Source: Faecalicoccus pleomorphus DSM 20574
GTDB lineage: Bacteria > Bacillota_I > Bacilli_A > Erysipelotrichales > Erysipelotrichaceae
NCBI RefSeq assembly: GCF_000420345.1
Contig: NZ_ATUT01000006.1
Coordinates: forward strand, 1-64,000
Direction of reading: 5' to 3'
DNA length: 64,000 bases
Positions within the stretch are counted from its first letter, which is position 1. Each line of letters opens with the position of its first letter. The notes beneath the pieces are model-generated. The model had not been told where the DNA came from. It saw nothing but the letters and a program-made list of their open reading frames with translations, and searched no databases. Of the stretch, positions 35,752 through 44,324 are shown piece by piece. The translations under genes were made by a program, and so were the position numbers.

Positions 35752-37686
35752 ATGAAACGATTTCAATATTATAAAGTGGCTGCCTGTTCTCCATCGGTAG
35801 CCATTGGTGATCCGCAAGCCAATGTACGATCGATTCTTACGGTTTTAAAGCAACTGCCTGCAGACACCCAATGTGCCGTATTTCCCGAACTTTGTATCAG
35901 CGGTTATACATGTCAGGATCTTTTTTATGAAGATTTGTTATTAAGAGAAAGTAAAAGTGCCCTGGAAGAGCTGGTACAAAACATTCCTGACAATCAGGTC
36001 GTCATTGTAGGACTTCCCCTTGCCATTGATGACAAATTGTATAACTGTGCTGCAGTATGCTTTAACCAGGAAGTATTAGGCATCTATGTGAAAACATATG
36101 TGCCGATGTATAACGAATACTATGAAAAGCGATGGTTTTCCAGTGCCAAGGATCTCAAGAAAAATGCGACCATTCATCTTTGTGGAAAAGAAGTACCGGT
36201 ATCCAATCAAATTGTGTTTAAAGATAAGACAACTGCCGCCTGTATCGGTGTGGAAATCTGTGAAGATCTATGGGTAACGATCCCCGTCAGTTCCCGCCTT
36301 GCCTTAGCCGGTGCCAATATTCTTTGTAACTGCAGCGCTTCTAACGAAATTATCGCCAAACAAAGCTATCGAAAAGATCTGGTTGTGCATCAAAGTGCTG
36401 CTTGTTACAGCGGTTATGTCTATGCCAGTGCCGGCCCGGATGAAAGCAGCAGCGATTTGGTCTTTAGCGGACACAATCTGATTGCGGAAAACGGCAGTCT
36501 TTTAGCTGAAAAGACAATGCAGGATACAAGCGAATTTATCATCGGTGAAATTGATCTTCAGCATCTTTTACACGATCGGATGCATTTTAAAACGAGTATG
36601 GAAGAAAAAGAAGAGAGCACACTGGTCATCTCTTTTGCCAGCAAGCCTATAGATACAATTGATTTAAAACGCACTATAGATGCCTATCCTTTTGTTCCTA
36701 AACAGATGGAACAACGCATGGAACGCTGCCAGGATATTCTGCGTATTCAGGCACAGGGCCTGGCAACCCGTTTAAAGAAAATTCACGGAAACAGTGTTGT
36801 CATCGGTATCAGCGGCGGATTGGACTCAACCCTGGCTTTATTAGTGTGCCATGAAGCTTTTAAGATCTGTCAGTTGGATCCTGCCGGAATTCATGCGGTT
36901 ACTATGCCTGGTTTTGGTACGACAGACCGCACAAAAAACAATTCTCATACACTGATGCAGTTGTTACAGGTTTCCCGTGAAGAGATTTCAATAGCCGATG
37001 CAGTTTATCAACATTTTAAAGATATTGGCCACGATATAAATCAGCATGATATTACCTACGAAAACTCACAGGCCAGAGAACGAACACAAATTCTTATGGA
37101 TCTAGCCAATAAATACAATGGATTTGTTATCGGAACCGGCGATTTAAGTGAACTGGCACTTGGCTGGTGTACATATAATGGTGATCATATGAGTATGTAT
37201 GCCGTCAATGCCAGCGTTCCTAAAACATTAGTTCGCTATATTGTGGAAAGCTTTGCCCTTAAAGCAAAAAAAGAAGGAAACCAAGCGCTTTGTGACGTAT
37301 TAATGGATATTTGTGATACCCCGGTATCTCCTGAGCTATTACCACCGGATGAGAAAGGAAACATCCAACAAAAAACAGAGGAAGTACTCGGTTCCTACGA
37401 TCTGCATGATTTCTTCTTATATCACATGTTGCGTTTTCATGAAGAACCACAAAAGATCTATGCACTTTGCCTTACAGCGTTTCCATCCATCAAAAAAGAA
37501 ACGATACAGAAAGCTCTGCAAACTTTCTATTCTCGTTTCTTTGCACAACAGTTCAAACGAAACTGTATGCCGGATGGTGTCAAAGTCGGCTCCATTTGCT
37601 TCTCGCCTAGAGGTGATTGGCGCATGCCAAGTGATGCCAGCCGCAATTTATGGCTCTCACAAACAAAAGCGATCCAGAACGATTAA
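35752..37686 (+). CDS. nadE: Glutamine-dependent NAD+ synthetase
   Basis: The 644-residue two-domain enzyme makes NAD+ from deamido-NAD+, glutamine and ATP, the last step of NAD synthesis. The N-terminal nitrilase-type glutaminase domain has Glu in FPELCISGYT and Cys in GVEICEDLW (about residue 169). The C-terminal synthetase domain has the P-loop VIGISGGLDSTLALL (about 350) and GTGDLSELALGW. A GTG two codons earlier is possible, but AAGAG fits the ATG. The last codons form part of the terminator stem. Confidence 0.96.
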   Translation: MKRFQYYKVAACSPSVAIGDPQANVRSILTVLKQLPADTQCAVFPELCISGYTCQDLFYEDLLLRESKSALEELVQNIPDNQVVIVGLPLAIDDKLYNCAAVCFNQEVLGIYVKTYVPMYNEYYEKRWFSSAKDLKKNATIHLCGKEVPVSNQIVFKDKTTAACIGVEICEDLWVTIPVSSRLALAGANILCNCSASNEIIAKQSYRKDLVVHQSAACYSGYVYASAGPDESSSDLVFSGHNLIAENGSLLAEKTMQDTSEFIIGEIDLQHLLHDRMHFKTSMEEKEESTLVISFASKPIDTIDLKRTIDAYPFVPKQMEQRMERCQDILRIQAQGLATRLKKIHGNSVVIGISGGLDSTLALLVCHEAFKICQLDPAGIHAVTMPGFGTTDRTKNNSHTLMQLLQVSREEISIADAVYQHFKDIGHDINQHDITYENSQARERTQILMDLANKYNGFVIGTGDLSELALGWCTYNGDHMSMYAVNASVPKTLVRYIVESFALKAKKEGNQALCDVLMDICDTPVSPELLPPDEKGNIQQKTEEVLGSYDLHDFFLYHMLRFHEEPQKIYALCLTAFPSIKKETIQKALQTFYSRFFAQQFKRNCMPDGVKVGSICFSPRGDWRMPSDASRNLWLSQTKAIQND

Positions 37687-37704
37687 ATCTGGGTCGCTTT
37701 CTTT
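37666..37704 (+). terminator. Terminator overlapping the end of nadE
   Basis: AAAGCGATCCAGA / TCTGGGTCGCTTT (one G-T pair) with the nadE stop in the loop, followed by CTTTTATATTT. Confidence 0.8.
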
Positions 37705-37709
37705 TATAT

Positions 37710-38555
37710 TTATCTTTCAATCTTTAACATCTGTACCGCAATACAACCTGGTCCACCTTGCGTAATAAACGTCGGTGATAATGGAGAAATGATGATTTTT
37801 GCCTCTGGATATTTTGCCTTTAGTTTCTTTTGTGTTTCAAAAGCCAACTCATCATTAAAAGCATGCGTAATAAAGAAAGTATAATTCTCATCAACATGTT
37901 TCTTATCACATTCTTCCAAAATTGATTTTAAAGCTCTCGTATATGTTCGTGTTACTGTAAATTTGACTAAAGCTTTTCCGTCATCTTGTTTTTGCATCAC
38001 GGGTATAAGTTTCAACAAGCCACCAAGTCCGGCTTCAATTTGACGAACACGTCCTCCCCGAAGCAAAAACTGAAAATCAAAAGGAATTAAAAACGATAAA
38101 TCACTTTCTCTGGATTTCTCCAACATAGACAATACTTGTTCCAAAGAAGCGCCTTCTGCCTTCATTTTTACAGCTTCATCCACCAACAGGCGATGAGGTC
38201 CACAAAGTGTCATGGAATTAAAGATATGAATTCTTTCCGGATGCTCACATTGCTCTTTTGCCAGCATCGCATTTTCGTAAGTACCGCTTAAACCATCGGC
38301 CATGGTAATATCCAATACTTCCCCATCTTTAGTCAGTTCATTATAGGTATCGATCTTATCTCCAATAGAAGGCTGCGATGTGCTGGGAACTTTCTTTTGT
38401 TTGATAAGCGTTAAAAGACGGGTACTGGTAATATCTTCAAAATCTCTATAGCTTTCTCCATCAATATTGACATGAAGCGGACAAACACGTATCCCCTTCT
38501 TTTGTCCCTCCTGAATGGAATATAGTGTCGATGAATCTGTAACAATATGAAACAT
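37710..38555 (-). CDS. DegV family fatty-acid-binding protein
   Basis: The 281-residue protein has the DegV pattern: IVTDSSTLYS, VCPLHVNIDGESYRD, the Ser/Thr-rich PSTSQPS loop, ITMADGLSGTYENA and FLLRGGRV. Family members (FakB) bind fatty acids and present them to a FakA kinase for phosphorylation and entry into phospholipids. FakA is not in the window. The start has AAGGAGG nearby. It is divergent from a DUF1836 gene across a palindromic operator-like region. Confidence 0.9.
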   Translation of the reverse strand: MFHIVTDSSTLYSIQEGQKKGIRVCPLHVNIDGESYRDFEDITSTRLLTLIKQKKVPSTSQPSIGDKIDTYNELTKDGEVLDITMADGLSGTYENAMLAKEQCEHPERIHIFNSMTLCGPHRLLVDEAVKMKAEGASLEQVLSMLEKSRESDLSFLIPFDFQFLLRGGRVRQIEAGLGGLLKLIPVMQKQDDGKALVKFTVTRTYTRALKSILEECDKKHVDENYTFFITHAFNDELAFETQKKLKAKYPEAKIIISPLSPTFITQGGPGCIAVQMLKIER

Positions 38556-38586
38556 TTAAAAATCCTCCTTGGACAACTCTATCATT

Positions 38587-38637
38587 AAAGTATCACTTAT
38601 AGTTTTTAAAGTCAATATATCTAGTTTTTAAAACTAG
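38587..38637. promoter_or_regulatory. DegV promoter and repeated palindromic operator
   Basis: Minus-strand TTGACT (38615-38610) and TACTTT (38592-38587) with 17 bases between make the degV-type promoter. TAGTTTTTAAA occurs twice (38600-38610 and 38622-38632), start to start 22 bases, about two helical turns. The second copy is part of the perfect palindrome CTAGTTTTTAAAACTAG (38621-38637). Confidence 0.65.
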
Positions 38638-38650
38638 TTTGATTAGTTAT

Positions 38651-38656
38651 TATAAT
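38651..38656 (+). promoter_or_regulatory. -10 box close to the DUF1836 start codon
   Basis: TATAAT ends 17 bases before the ATG at 38674, leaving a transcript leader of only about ten bases. No Shine-Dalgarno sequence is present (ACACTTCTTCC precedes the ATG). Confidence 0.5.
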
Positions 38657-38673
38657 TGTGTTACACTTCTTCC

Positions 38674-39186
38674 ATGGAGCAAAAAGAAAACATTCAAAAA
38701 AAACTCATTGCGTTTCGATGTCCCCGATGGAAAGATCTTCCGGACTTTGATTTATACATGGATCAGGTTGTTTTGTGGATCACACAAAAGCTGGAGCCCT
38801 TATATTTTAATCAGGAAAAAATCTTAACCAACAGCATGGTCAACAATTATGTTAAAAACAGTATTGTTGATCCACCTGTAAAAAAACACTATACATCGAA
38901 GCATCTGGCATATTTAATTGTCGTTTGTATTTTGAAGCGTTGTTACACATTATCCGAAATTGCCGGATTGATCGATATTCAGGCAAAAATTCCGGGATCG
39001 AACTATAAAGCGGCTTATGATAAGTTTTCGACTTACTTTGAAATTTACCTGCATGAAGTCATGAGAAAAGGAAATTTAGATTCCATTCATTCTAAATATC
39101 ATTCAAAAGAAGAAGAACTCTTATGTAATGTGGTATCTTCTATTGTTTTAAAAATCTATACAGAATATTATTTGTTGGACCAATAA
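38674..39186 (+). CDS. DUF1836 protein, probable DNA-binding regulator
   Basis: The 170-residue protein starts MEQKENIQKKLIAFRCPRWKDLP and has the DUF1836 core LTNSMVNNYVKNSIVDPPVKKHYTSKHLAYLIVVCILKR. That core resembles a MerR-like winged helix. It likely regulates the divergent degV-type gene through the palindrome between them (inference from position). A TTG further up is possible, but the ATG is preferred. Its leader is very short and lacks a ribosome site. Terminates at a weak hairpin after 39190. Confidence 0.8.
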   Translation: MEQKENIQKKLIAFRCPRWKDLPDFDLYMDQVVLWITQKLEPLYFNQEKILTNSMVNNYVKNSIVDPPVKKHYTSKHLAYLIVVCILKRCYTLSEIAGLIDIQAKIPGSNYKAAYDKFSTYFEIYLHEVMRKGNLDSIHSKYHSKEEELLCNVVSSIVLKIYTEYYLLDQ

Positions 39187-39192
39187 CGCTAT

Positions 39193-39218
39193 AACTAGAA
39201 GTTACTGGTTCTTTTTTT
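39193..39218 (+). terminator. Weak terminator of the DUF1836 gene
   Basis: AACTAG-6 nt-CTGGTT with one G-T pair, then T7. Confidence 0.5.
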
Positions 39219-39230
39219 GTAGGATCGCAG

Positions 39231-39260
39231 AAAAAAAGACACTCAAAGTCTGAGTATCTT
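39231..39260 (-). terminator. Terminator of the nitroreductase gene
   Basis: AAGATACTCA / TGAGTGTCTT stem with T7 on the minus strand; the stop codon lies in the stem. Confidence 0.8.
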
Positions 39261-39737
39261 TTCCTCATTCCATTTATCTTTTACTGGTGGATTTTGATTT
39301 GGGATACCAAAGGCAAGGATCCATAACGGAAGAATATGCTCCGGTAAGTCGATGACTTCTTTTATTTTTTCGATTCTGTCCTGGTTAGGATATCCACCCA
39401 TCCAACAAGATCCGATACCTGATTCTTTGGCCTGCACCAACATATTTTGGGTAGCTGCCGCACAATCTTGTTGACAATAATCCGTACTGGGATTGATTGA
39501 TAAATCCGCACAAACCACAATCGCAAGTGTGGCGGTTTGTAAAGGAGAAGCATAAGGAGAAAACTCCTGCAGTTGACGAATCAGACTTTCCTTTTCGATC
39601 ACCACAAAATACCAAGGTTGAAGGTTTCGTGCCGAAGGTGCACAAAATCCAGCTTTTAAGATGGCATTGACTTGTTCCTGTGTCAATGTTTGATTAGTGA
39701 ACTGACGAACACTCGTGCGCTCGTATATCGCATTCAT
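39243..39737 (-). CDS. Nitroreductase family protein
   Basis: The 164-residue flavoprotein has the N-terminal FMN-binding motif ERTSVRQFTNQ, CAPSARNLQPWYFVVI, and the late GIGSCWMGGYPNQDRI. Such enzymes use NAD(P)H to reduce nitro groups, quinones or flavins. The start is set by GAGAGGA, which overlaps the end of the PurF-like gene two bases upstream. The two are co-transcribed. Confidence 0.9.
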   Translation of the reverse strand: MNAIYERTSVRQFTNQTLTQEQVNAILKAGFCAPSARNLQPWYFVVIEKESLIRQLQEFSPYASPLQTATLAIVVCADLSINPSTDYCQQDCAAATQNMLVQAKESGIGSCWMGGYPNQDRIEKIKEVIDLPEHILPLWILAFGIPNQNPPVKDKWNEEKILRL

Positions 39738-39739
39738 GG

Positions 39740-41149
39740 CTATTCCTCTCCGTCCCAACAATAGGTACAAAGCTTACATTTTGGCAAACCGATAGATTCA
39801 ATCATATCATCTAAACGATGGTAACGAAGCGAAGTAAACTTAGAGCGTTTGCGAATCTCTTCGCACATATTTTGATAACGTTCACTGTCTGGATCTGCAT
39901 ATTCTTTTAATACTTCATCACTGACATTTTCACCTTCCAGATCCTTGATGACACGTCTTGTGATCAGATCCATTTCCGAACTAGAGCGTGAAAAATTTAA
40001 ATATTTACATCCATACATGATTGGTGGACAGGCGGGACGTACATGTACTTCTTTAGCGCCTGACTGATAAAGAAAATCTGTTGTTTCTCCCAGTTGGGTT
40101 CCACGAACGATCGAATCATCAATCAACAACAATTTTTTATCTTTGATCAGCTCCTGCACCGGAATCAGCTTCATTTTGGCAATCATATTTCTTTGTGACT
40201 GGCTGGTTGGCATAAAGCTTCGAGGCCAGGTTGGTGTATATTTGATAAACGGCCTGGAGAATGGTATTTTTGTCGCATTTGAATAACCTACCGCATGGGC
40301 GATTCCACTATCCGGAACACCGGCTACGCTGTCAACTTCGACATTTGTATCTCTTGTTGATAAAATTTCCCCGCAACGATTGCGCATGCATTCTACATTG
40401 ACACCCTCATAAGTACTGGTCGGATAACCATAATATACCCATAAGAACGAACAAATCTTCATTTCTTCCCCGGCTTCTTGTTTTACTTCCACACCATTAG
40501 GCGTCATATACAAAATTTCACCAGGACCCATATCTTTGTAGTGATGATATCCTAAGTTTAAAAAGGCACTGCTTTCAAAGGTTGCACAATATCCCGTTTC
40601 TTTTTCACCGATAATAATAGGGGTACGACCAACCTTATCACGTGCACAATAAATACCGGATTTTGTCAGGATCAATATGCTCATACTGCCTTCTACAACA
40701 TCCTGCACATAACGTAAACCTTCCACTAAACTGGCCTTTTGATTGATCAAGGCTGCCACTAATTCTGTTGGATTAATGCCACCTGTACTCATTTCAAAGA
40801 AATGTGTCATTCCATTTTGAAAACAGCTTTCTTTCAATTCTTCCAGATTGTTGATACGACCTACGGTAGTAATCGCAAAACTTCCTAAATGAGAATGAAC
40901 CAGTAATGGCTGTGATTCAAAATCTGAAATACAGCCAATTCCCAAACCACCTTCAAACTGATCTAAATCTTTATCAAATTTAGTACGAAACGGGCTGTTT
41001 TCTATATTGTGAATGGCTCTGTTAAAACCATTCTTTCCATATACAGCCATACCAGCACGACGTGTCCCTAAGTGTGAATGGTAATCTGTACCAAAAAACA
41101 AATCTAAAACACAACTTTTTTTTGAAGCTACCCCGAAAAATCCACTCAT
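39740..41149 (-). CDS. PurF-like protein with Ser in place of the catalytic Cys
   Basis: The 469-residue protein has the two-domain layout of glutamine PRPP amidotransferase. An N-terminal Ntn glutaminase-like domain contains TDYHSHLGTRRAGMA. A phosphoribosyltransferase domain holds the PRPP loop LLLIDDSIVRGTQLG (about residue 346). The protein starts MSGFFGV where PurF has MCGVFG/MCGIFG, so the N-terminal nucleophile Cys is Ser. Glutamine hydrolysis should be lost or altered; ammonia-dependent activity or another role is possible. C-terminal CKLCTYCW may bind metal. It is likely a paralogue of PurF. Coupled to a nitroreductase. AAGGAG precedes the ATG. Confidence 0.8.
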   Translation of the reverse strand: MSGFFGVASKKSCVLDLFFGTDYHSHLGTRRAGMAVYGKNGFNRAIHNIENSPFRTKFDKDLDQFEGGLGIGCISDFESQPLLVHSHLGSFAITTVGRINNLEELKESCFQNGMTHFFEMSTGGINPTELVAALINQKASLVEGLRYVQDVVEGSMSILILTKSGIYCARDKVGRTPIIIGEKETGYCATFESSAFLNLGYHHYKDMGPGEILYMTPNGVEVKQEAGEEMKICSFLWVYYGYPTSTYEGVNVECMRNRCGEILSTRDTNVEVDSVAGVPDSGIAHAVGYSNATKIPFSRPFIKYTPTWPRSFMPTSQSQRNMIAKMKLIPVQELIKDKKLLLIDDSIVRGTQLGETTDFLYQSGAKEVHVRPACPPIMYGCKYLNFSRSSSEMDLITRRVIKDLEGENVSDEVLKEYADPDSERYQNMCEEIRKRSKFTSLRYHRLDDMIESIGLPKCKLCTYCWDGEE

Positions 41150-41350
41150 AACGTTCTCCTTTTTTAAAAATGTATTATCAGTGTAACACAGTTTTTATAT
41201 TTCAGACAATCGAAGTTTAAAAAGTACAATACACTGTTAAAAGATTACAATCATAAAAGAATTGATTTTACATTGATCTGTCTTGGATTTTGAATTTAAC
41301 AATCTGTATTTCATTATTCGTTTCCTTTACACCTGAAATGGATCGTGTAA

Positions 41351-41384
41351 TAAAAAAAGACTCTCTGGAAACTCCAAAGAATCT
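41351..41384 (-). terminator. Terminator of the lon-engB operon
   Basis: AGATTCTTTGGA / TCCAGAGAGTCT stem with G-T pairs, 3-base loop and T7 on the minus strand, starting in the engB stop codon. Confidence 0.8.
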
Positions 41385-41955
41385 ATTGAATTTGATGGAT
41401 AATGGCTTGATAAACTTCATCAAAGCCAATTTTTTCGGTACTGCTGATACCATAAATGTTTTTTAATGGCAATTGCAGCTTCTGCGAAATATTTTTTAAC
41501 GCTTTGACTCGCTTTGTCTTAGGAATCTTATCGATTTTAGTAGCTACCAACAAGATCGGCATCTGTAAGGATTTAAAATATTCGATCATATCCAGATCAT
41601 CGTTTGTCGGATCATGTCTGGCATCGACAAGTTGAATCGCAAGCTTTAGCTGCTCTCTCTGGGAAAAATAATCTTCCATCATCTTTCCCATCTTCTTCAA
41701 CATTTCCTTGGACATACGAGCGTATCCATAGCCTGGTACATCCACTAACATCCAAGTACCGTCAATATCAAAGAAATTGATCAAGCGTGTCTTTCCGGGT
41801 GTATTTCCTACATAGGCAAGCCGCTTGCGATTGGTCAGTGCATTGATAAAGGAGCTTTTCCCAACGTTACTTCGGCCTACGACTACAACTTCCGGAAGGT
41901 TGGAATCTGGCCATTGTTCCTTTTCAACGGCACTGATAACAAATGTCGCCTGCAT
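41383..41955 (-). CDS. engB: Ribosome biogenesis GTP-binding protein EngB/YsxC
   Basis: The 190-residue GTPase has G1 VVGRSNVGKSSFINAL, G2-region PGKTRLINFF, G3 LVDVPGYGYARM and G4 ATKIDKIPK. It is needed for 50S subunit assembly. Length matches the family. It begins one base after the lon stop, the classic lon-ysxC arrangement of Firmicutes. Confidence 0.96.
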   Translation of the reverse strand: MQATFVISAVEKEQWPDSNLPEVVVVGRSNVGKSSFINALTNRKRLAYVGNTPGKTRLINFFDIDGTWMLVDVPGYGYARMSKEMLKKMGKMMEDYFSQREQLKLAIQLVDARHDPTNDDLDMIEYFKSLQMPILLVATKIDKIPKTKRVKALKNISQKLQLPLKNIYGISSTEKIGFDEVYQAIIHQIQ

Positions 41956-41956
41956 A

Positions 41957-44260
41957 TTACTGAACCAGTGCGTGTGACAGGACTTGTTTCACATTGGAAA
42001 CTGGAATAAATGTCACCGCATCTTTTACTTCCTGTGGAAGCTCGTCCAAATCTTTAACATTACCACGTGGAATCAAGATCGTATCGATACCACTTCGATG
42101 GGCAGCCAGCGATTTTTCTTTTAAACCGCCAATTGGAAGTACATTTCCACGAAGTGTTACTTCTCCTGTCATCGCAATGTTTGCCTTTACAGGAATATTG
42201 CTGAAGCAGGAAACTAAAGCGGTTGTCATCGTAACACCGGCACTAGGCCCATCTTTAGGAACGGCACCTTCTGGAACATGCACATGAACGTCCAGCTTTT
42301 CAAAATCACTGGAATCGATATGATATTCCTTGGCATGTGCACGAATATAGTCTAAGGCAATGCTGGCACTTTCCTTCATAACATCACCTAACTGTCCTGT
42401 CAGGATCAGTTTGCCATGGCCATCAAACTTATTGGCTTCAATCTGTAAGATATCGCCGCCAAAGCTGGTATAAGCAAGTCCGGTTACGGTTCCAACCTGA
42501 TCTTTTTTCTCTTTTTTACCGTAATCCACTTTTTCATTGCCTAACCATTCGTGAATCAGCTTTTTATTTAAAGTAATCGAGCGTTTTCCATCCTTTAAGA
42601 TTGCAAGCACTGTCTTACGACAAATCGTCGCAATCGTTCTTTCCAGCTGACGAACACCGGCCTCTCTTGTGTAGTAACGAATCAGATATAAAAGCATCTT
42701 ATCGCTGACTTTTAACTGACTTGGCTTCAAACCATTTTCTTCCAGCTGTTTAGGAAGCAAATGTTCTTTGGCAATATTGGTCTTTTCAATATCTGTATAG
42801 CTGGAAAGTTCAATGATCTCCAAACGATCTCGCAAGGCCGGCGGAATATTTTCCAAATAGTTAGCGGTTGCGATAAATAAAACTTTGGAAAGATCATAGC
42901 TTTCTTCAATATAATGATCAGAGAACATAGAGTTCTGTTCCGGATCCAATACTTCCAACATCGCTGAGCTTGGATCTCCTTTATAATCCGAAGCCATTTT
43001 ATCAATCTCATCGATTAAGAAGACAGGATTTGTGACCTGCGCTTTTTTCATTCCCTGAATGATACGTCCCGGCAAAGCACCTAAATAGGTACGTCGATGT
43101 CCACGTATTTCCGCTTCATCGCGAACACCGCCTAAGGAGATCTTCACGAAATGACGATCCAAGGCACGAGCTACACTGCGAGCCAAAGATGTTTTACCAA
43201 CACCCGGCGGACCCACCAGACATAAGATTGGCGCTTTTAGTGAATTTGTCATCTGCTTAACGGCCAAATATTCCATGATACGCTCTTTGACCTTTTCCAG
43301 GCCATAATGATCTTCATCTAAAATTCTCTGTGCCTCATTTAGGTCTTCGTTATCATGTGTTTCCTGCCACCAAGGAAGGTCCATCAGCCAGTCAATATAG
43401 TTTTTGATGACACCGGTTTCTCCGGATGCCATAGGCAGCATTTCGTAACGCTGCAATTCTTCTGTAACCTTCTTCTTGATATAATCCGGATATGGATTTT
43501 CCTCTAAACGTTTACGAATTTTTTCCGCATCCTGATCCTGTGATCCGATATCACCTAATTCTTCACGGATGGCATTCATCTTCTCACGCAGATAGTAATC
43601 TTTTTGTCCCTGATCAATGCGTTCTTTGACCGTTTCATTGATCTTCTGTTCAACTTCCGACATTTTCTTCTCTTTTTCCATGTCGGCCAACAACATCTCT
43701 AAACGATCATTGATTCCCAATGTTTCCAGATATTTCTGCTTTCTTTCCGTACTTAAAGGAAAAGCCTGTACCGCACGATCACTTAAAAGATCGGCACCGA
43801 TTCCTTTGGACAGTTCAATGATCAATTCTTTTGACAAGAACTTTTCCGCATTGCCCATCGTATCAAATTCATTAGCGATCATACGAACCAGAGCTACCTC
43901 TTCCATTTCATCCTGACGATAGCTGTGTAAGATATCCACCTGGGCTATGTCACTCAGACTGCCCTGCTCCCATGCGTTTAACTGCACACGATCCAAGCCT
44001 TTAAACTTGATTCGTAAAAAATTTTCAAAACGTCGTACATGACGAATTTCACAAAGTGTTCCGACTTTATAGATATCATCCATGGTCGGATCATCTTTTT
44101 GAAGTTCGATCTGTGAAAACAAGACAACTTTATCTTCATAGTTATCCTGTGCATTTTCAATTGCTTTTAAGGACGGCTGACGCCCTACATCGATTACGAT
44201 TTCCTGTTCCGGGAACAAAATTACGCCCCGTGTACATACTAAAGGATATGTTTGAGACAT
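41957..44260 (-). CDS. lon: ATP-dependent protease Lon
   Basis: The 767-residue AAA+ protease degrades misfolded and regulatory proteins. It has an N-terminal substrate domain, coiled coil (about 180-260), Walker A GPPGVGKTS (about 352), Walker B VFLIDEIDKM and a C-terminal Ser-Lys dyad in PKDGPSAGV (about 672) and LKEKSLAAHRSG (about 715). The frame is open 18 codons further, but AAGGAGG precedes the ATG at 44260. It follows trigger factor after a terminator, so basal transcription may be separate. No CIRCE element is seen. Confidence 0.96.
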   Translation of the reverse strand: MSQTYPLVCTRGVILFPEQEIVIDVGRQPSLKAIENAQDNYEDKVVLFSQIELQKDDPTMDDIYKVGTLCEIRHVRRFENFLRIKFKGLDRVQLNAWEQGSLSDIAQVDILHSYRQDEMEEVALVRMIANEFDTMGNAEKFLSKELIIELSKGIGADLLSDRAVQAFPLSTERKQKYLETLGINDRLEMLLADMEKEKKMSEVEQKINETVKERIDQGQKDYYLREKMNAIREELGDIGSQDQDAEKIRKRLEENPYPDYIKKKVTEELQRYEMLPMASGETGVIKNYIDWLMDLPWWQETHDNEDLNEAQRILDEDHYGLEKVKERIMEYLAVKQMTNSLKAPILCLVGPPGVGKTSLARSVARALDRHFVKISLGGVRDEAEIRGHRRTYLGALPGRIIQGMKKAQVTNPVFLIDEIDKMASDYKGDPSSAMLEVLDPEQNSMFSDHYIEESYDLSKVLFIATANYLENIPPALRDRLEIIELSSYTDIEKTNIAKEHLLPKQLEENGLKPSQLKVSDKMLLYLIRYYTREAGVRQLERTIATICRKTVLAILKDGKRSITLNKKLIHEWLGNEKVDYGKKEKKDQVGTVTGLAYTSFGGDILQIEANKFDGHGKLILTGQLGDVMKESASIALDYIRAHAKEYHIDSSDFEKLDVHVHVPEGAVPKDGPSAGVTMTTALVSCFSNIPVKANIAMTGEVTLRGNVLPIGGLKEKSLAAHRSGIDTILIPRGNVKDLDELPQEVKDAVTFIPVSNVKQVLSHALVQ

Positions 44261-44284
44261 ATGTACAACCTCCTTTTTCCTTTT

Positions 44285-44309
44285 AAAAAAGACGCCAGGC
44301 GCCTTTTTT
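44285..44309 (-). terminator. Terminator between tig and lon
   Basis: AAAAAGGCGCC / GGCGTCTTTTT on the minus strand, a compact GC-rich stem with one G-T pair and a T6 run. Confidence 0.85.
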
Positions 44310-44324
44310 ATCAACTCTATTTTA

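Noticed and set aside
37259-37765. Frames on both strands inside and after nadE.
   Set aside because: Shadows of the NadE coding sequence; no independent start signals.
41957-44314. Longer Lon starting at 44314.
   Set aside because: The extra 18 codons cross the terminator between tig and lon; AAGGAGG points to the ATG at 44260.
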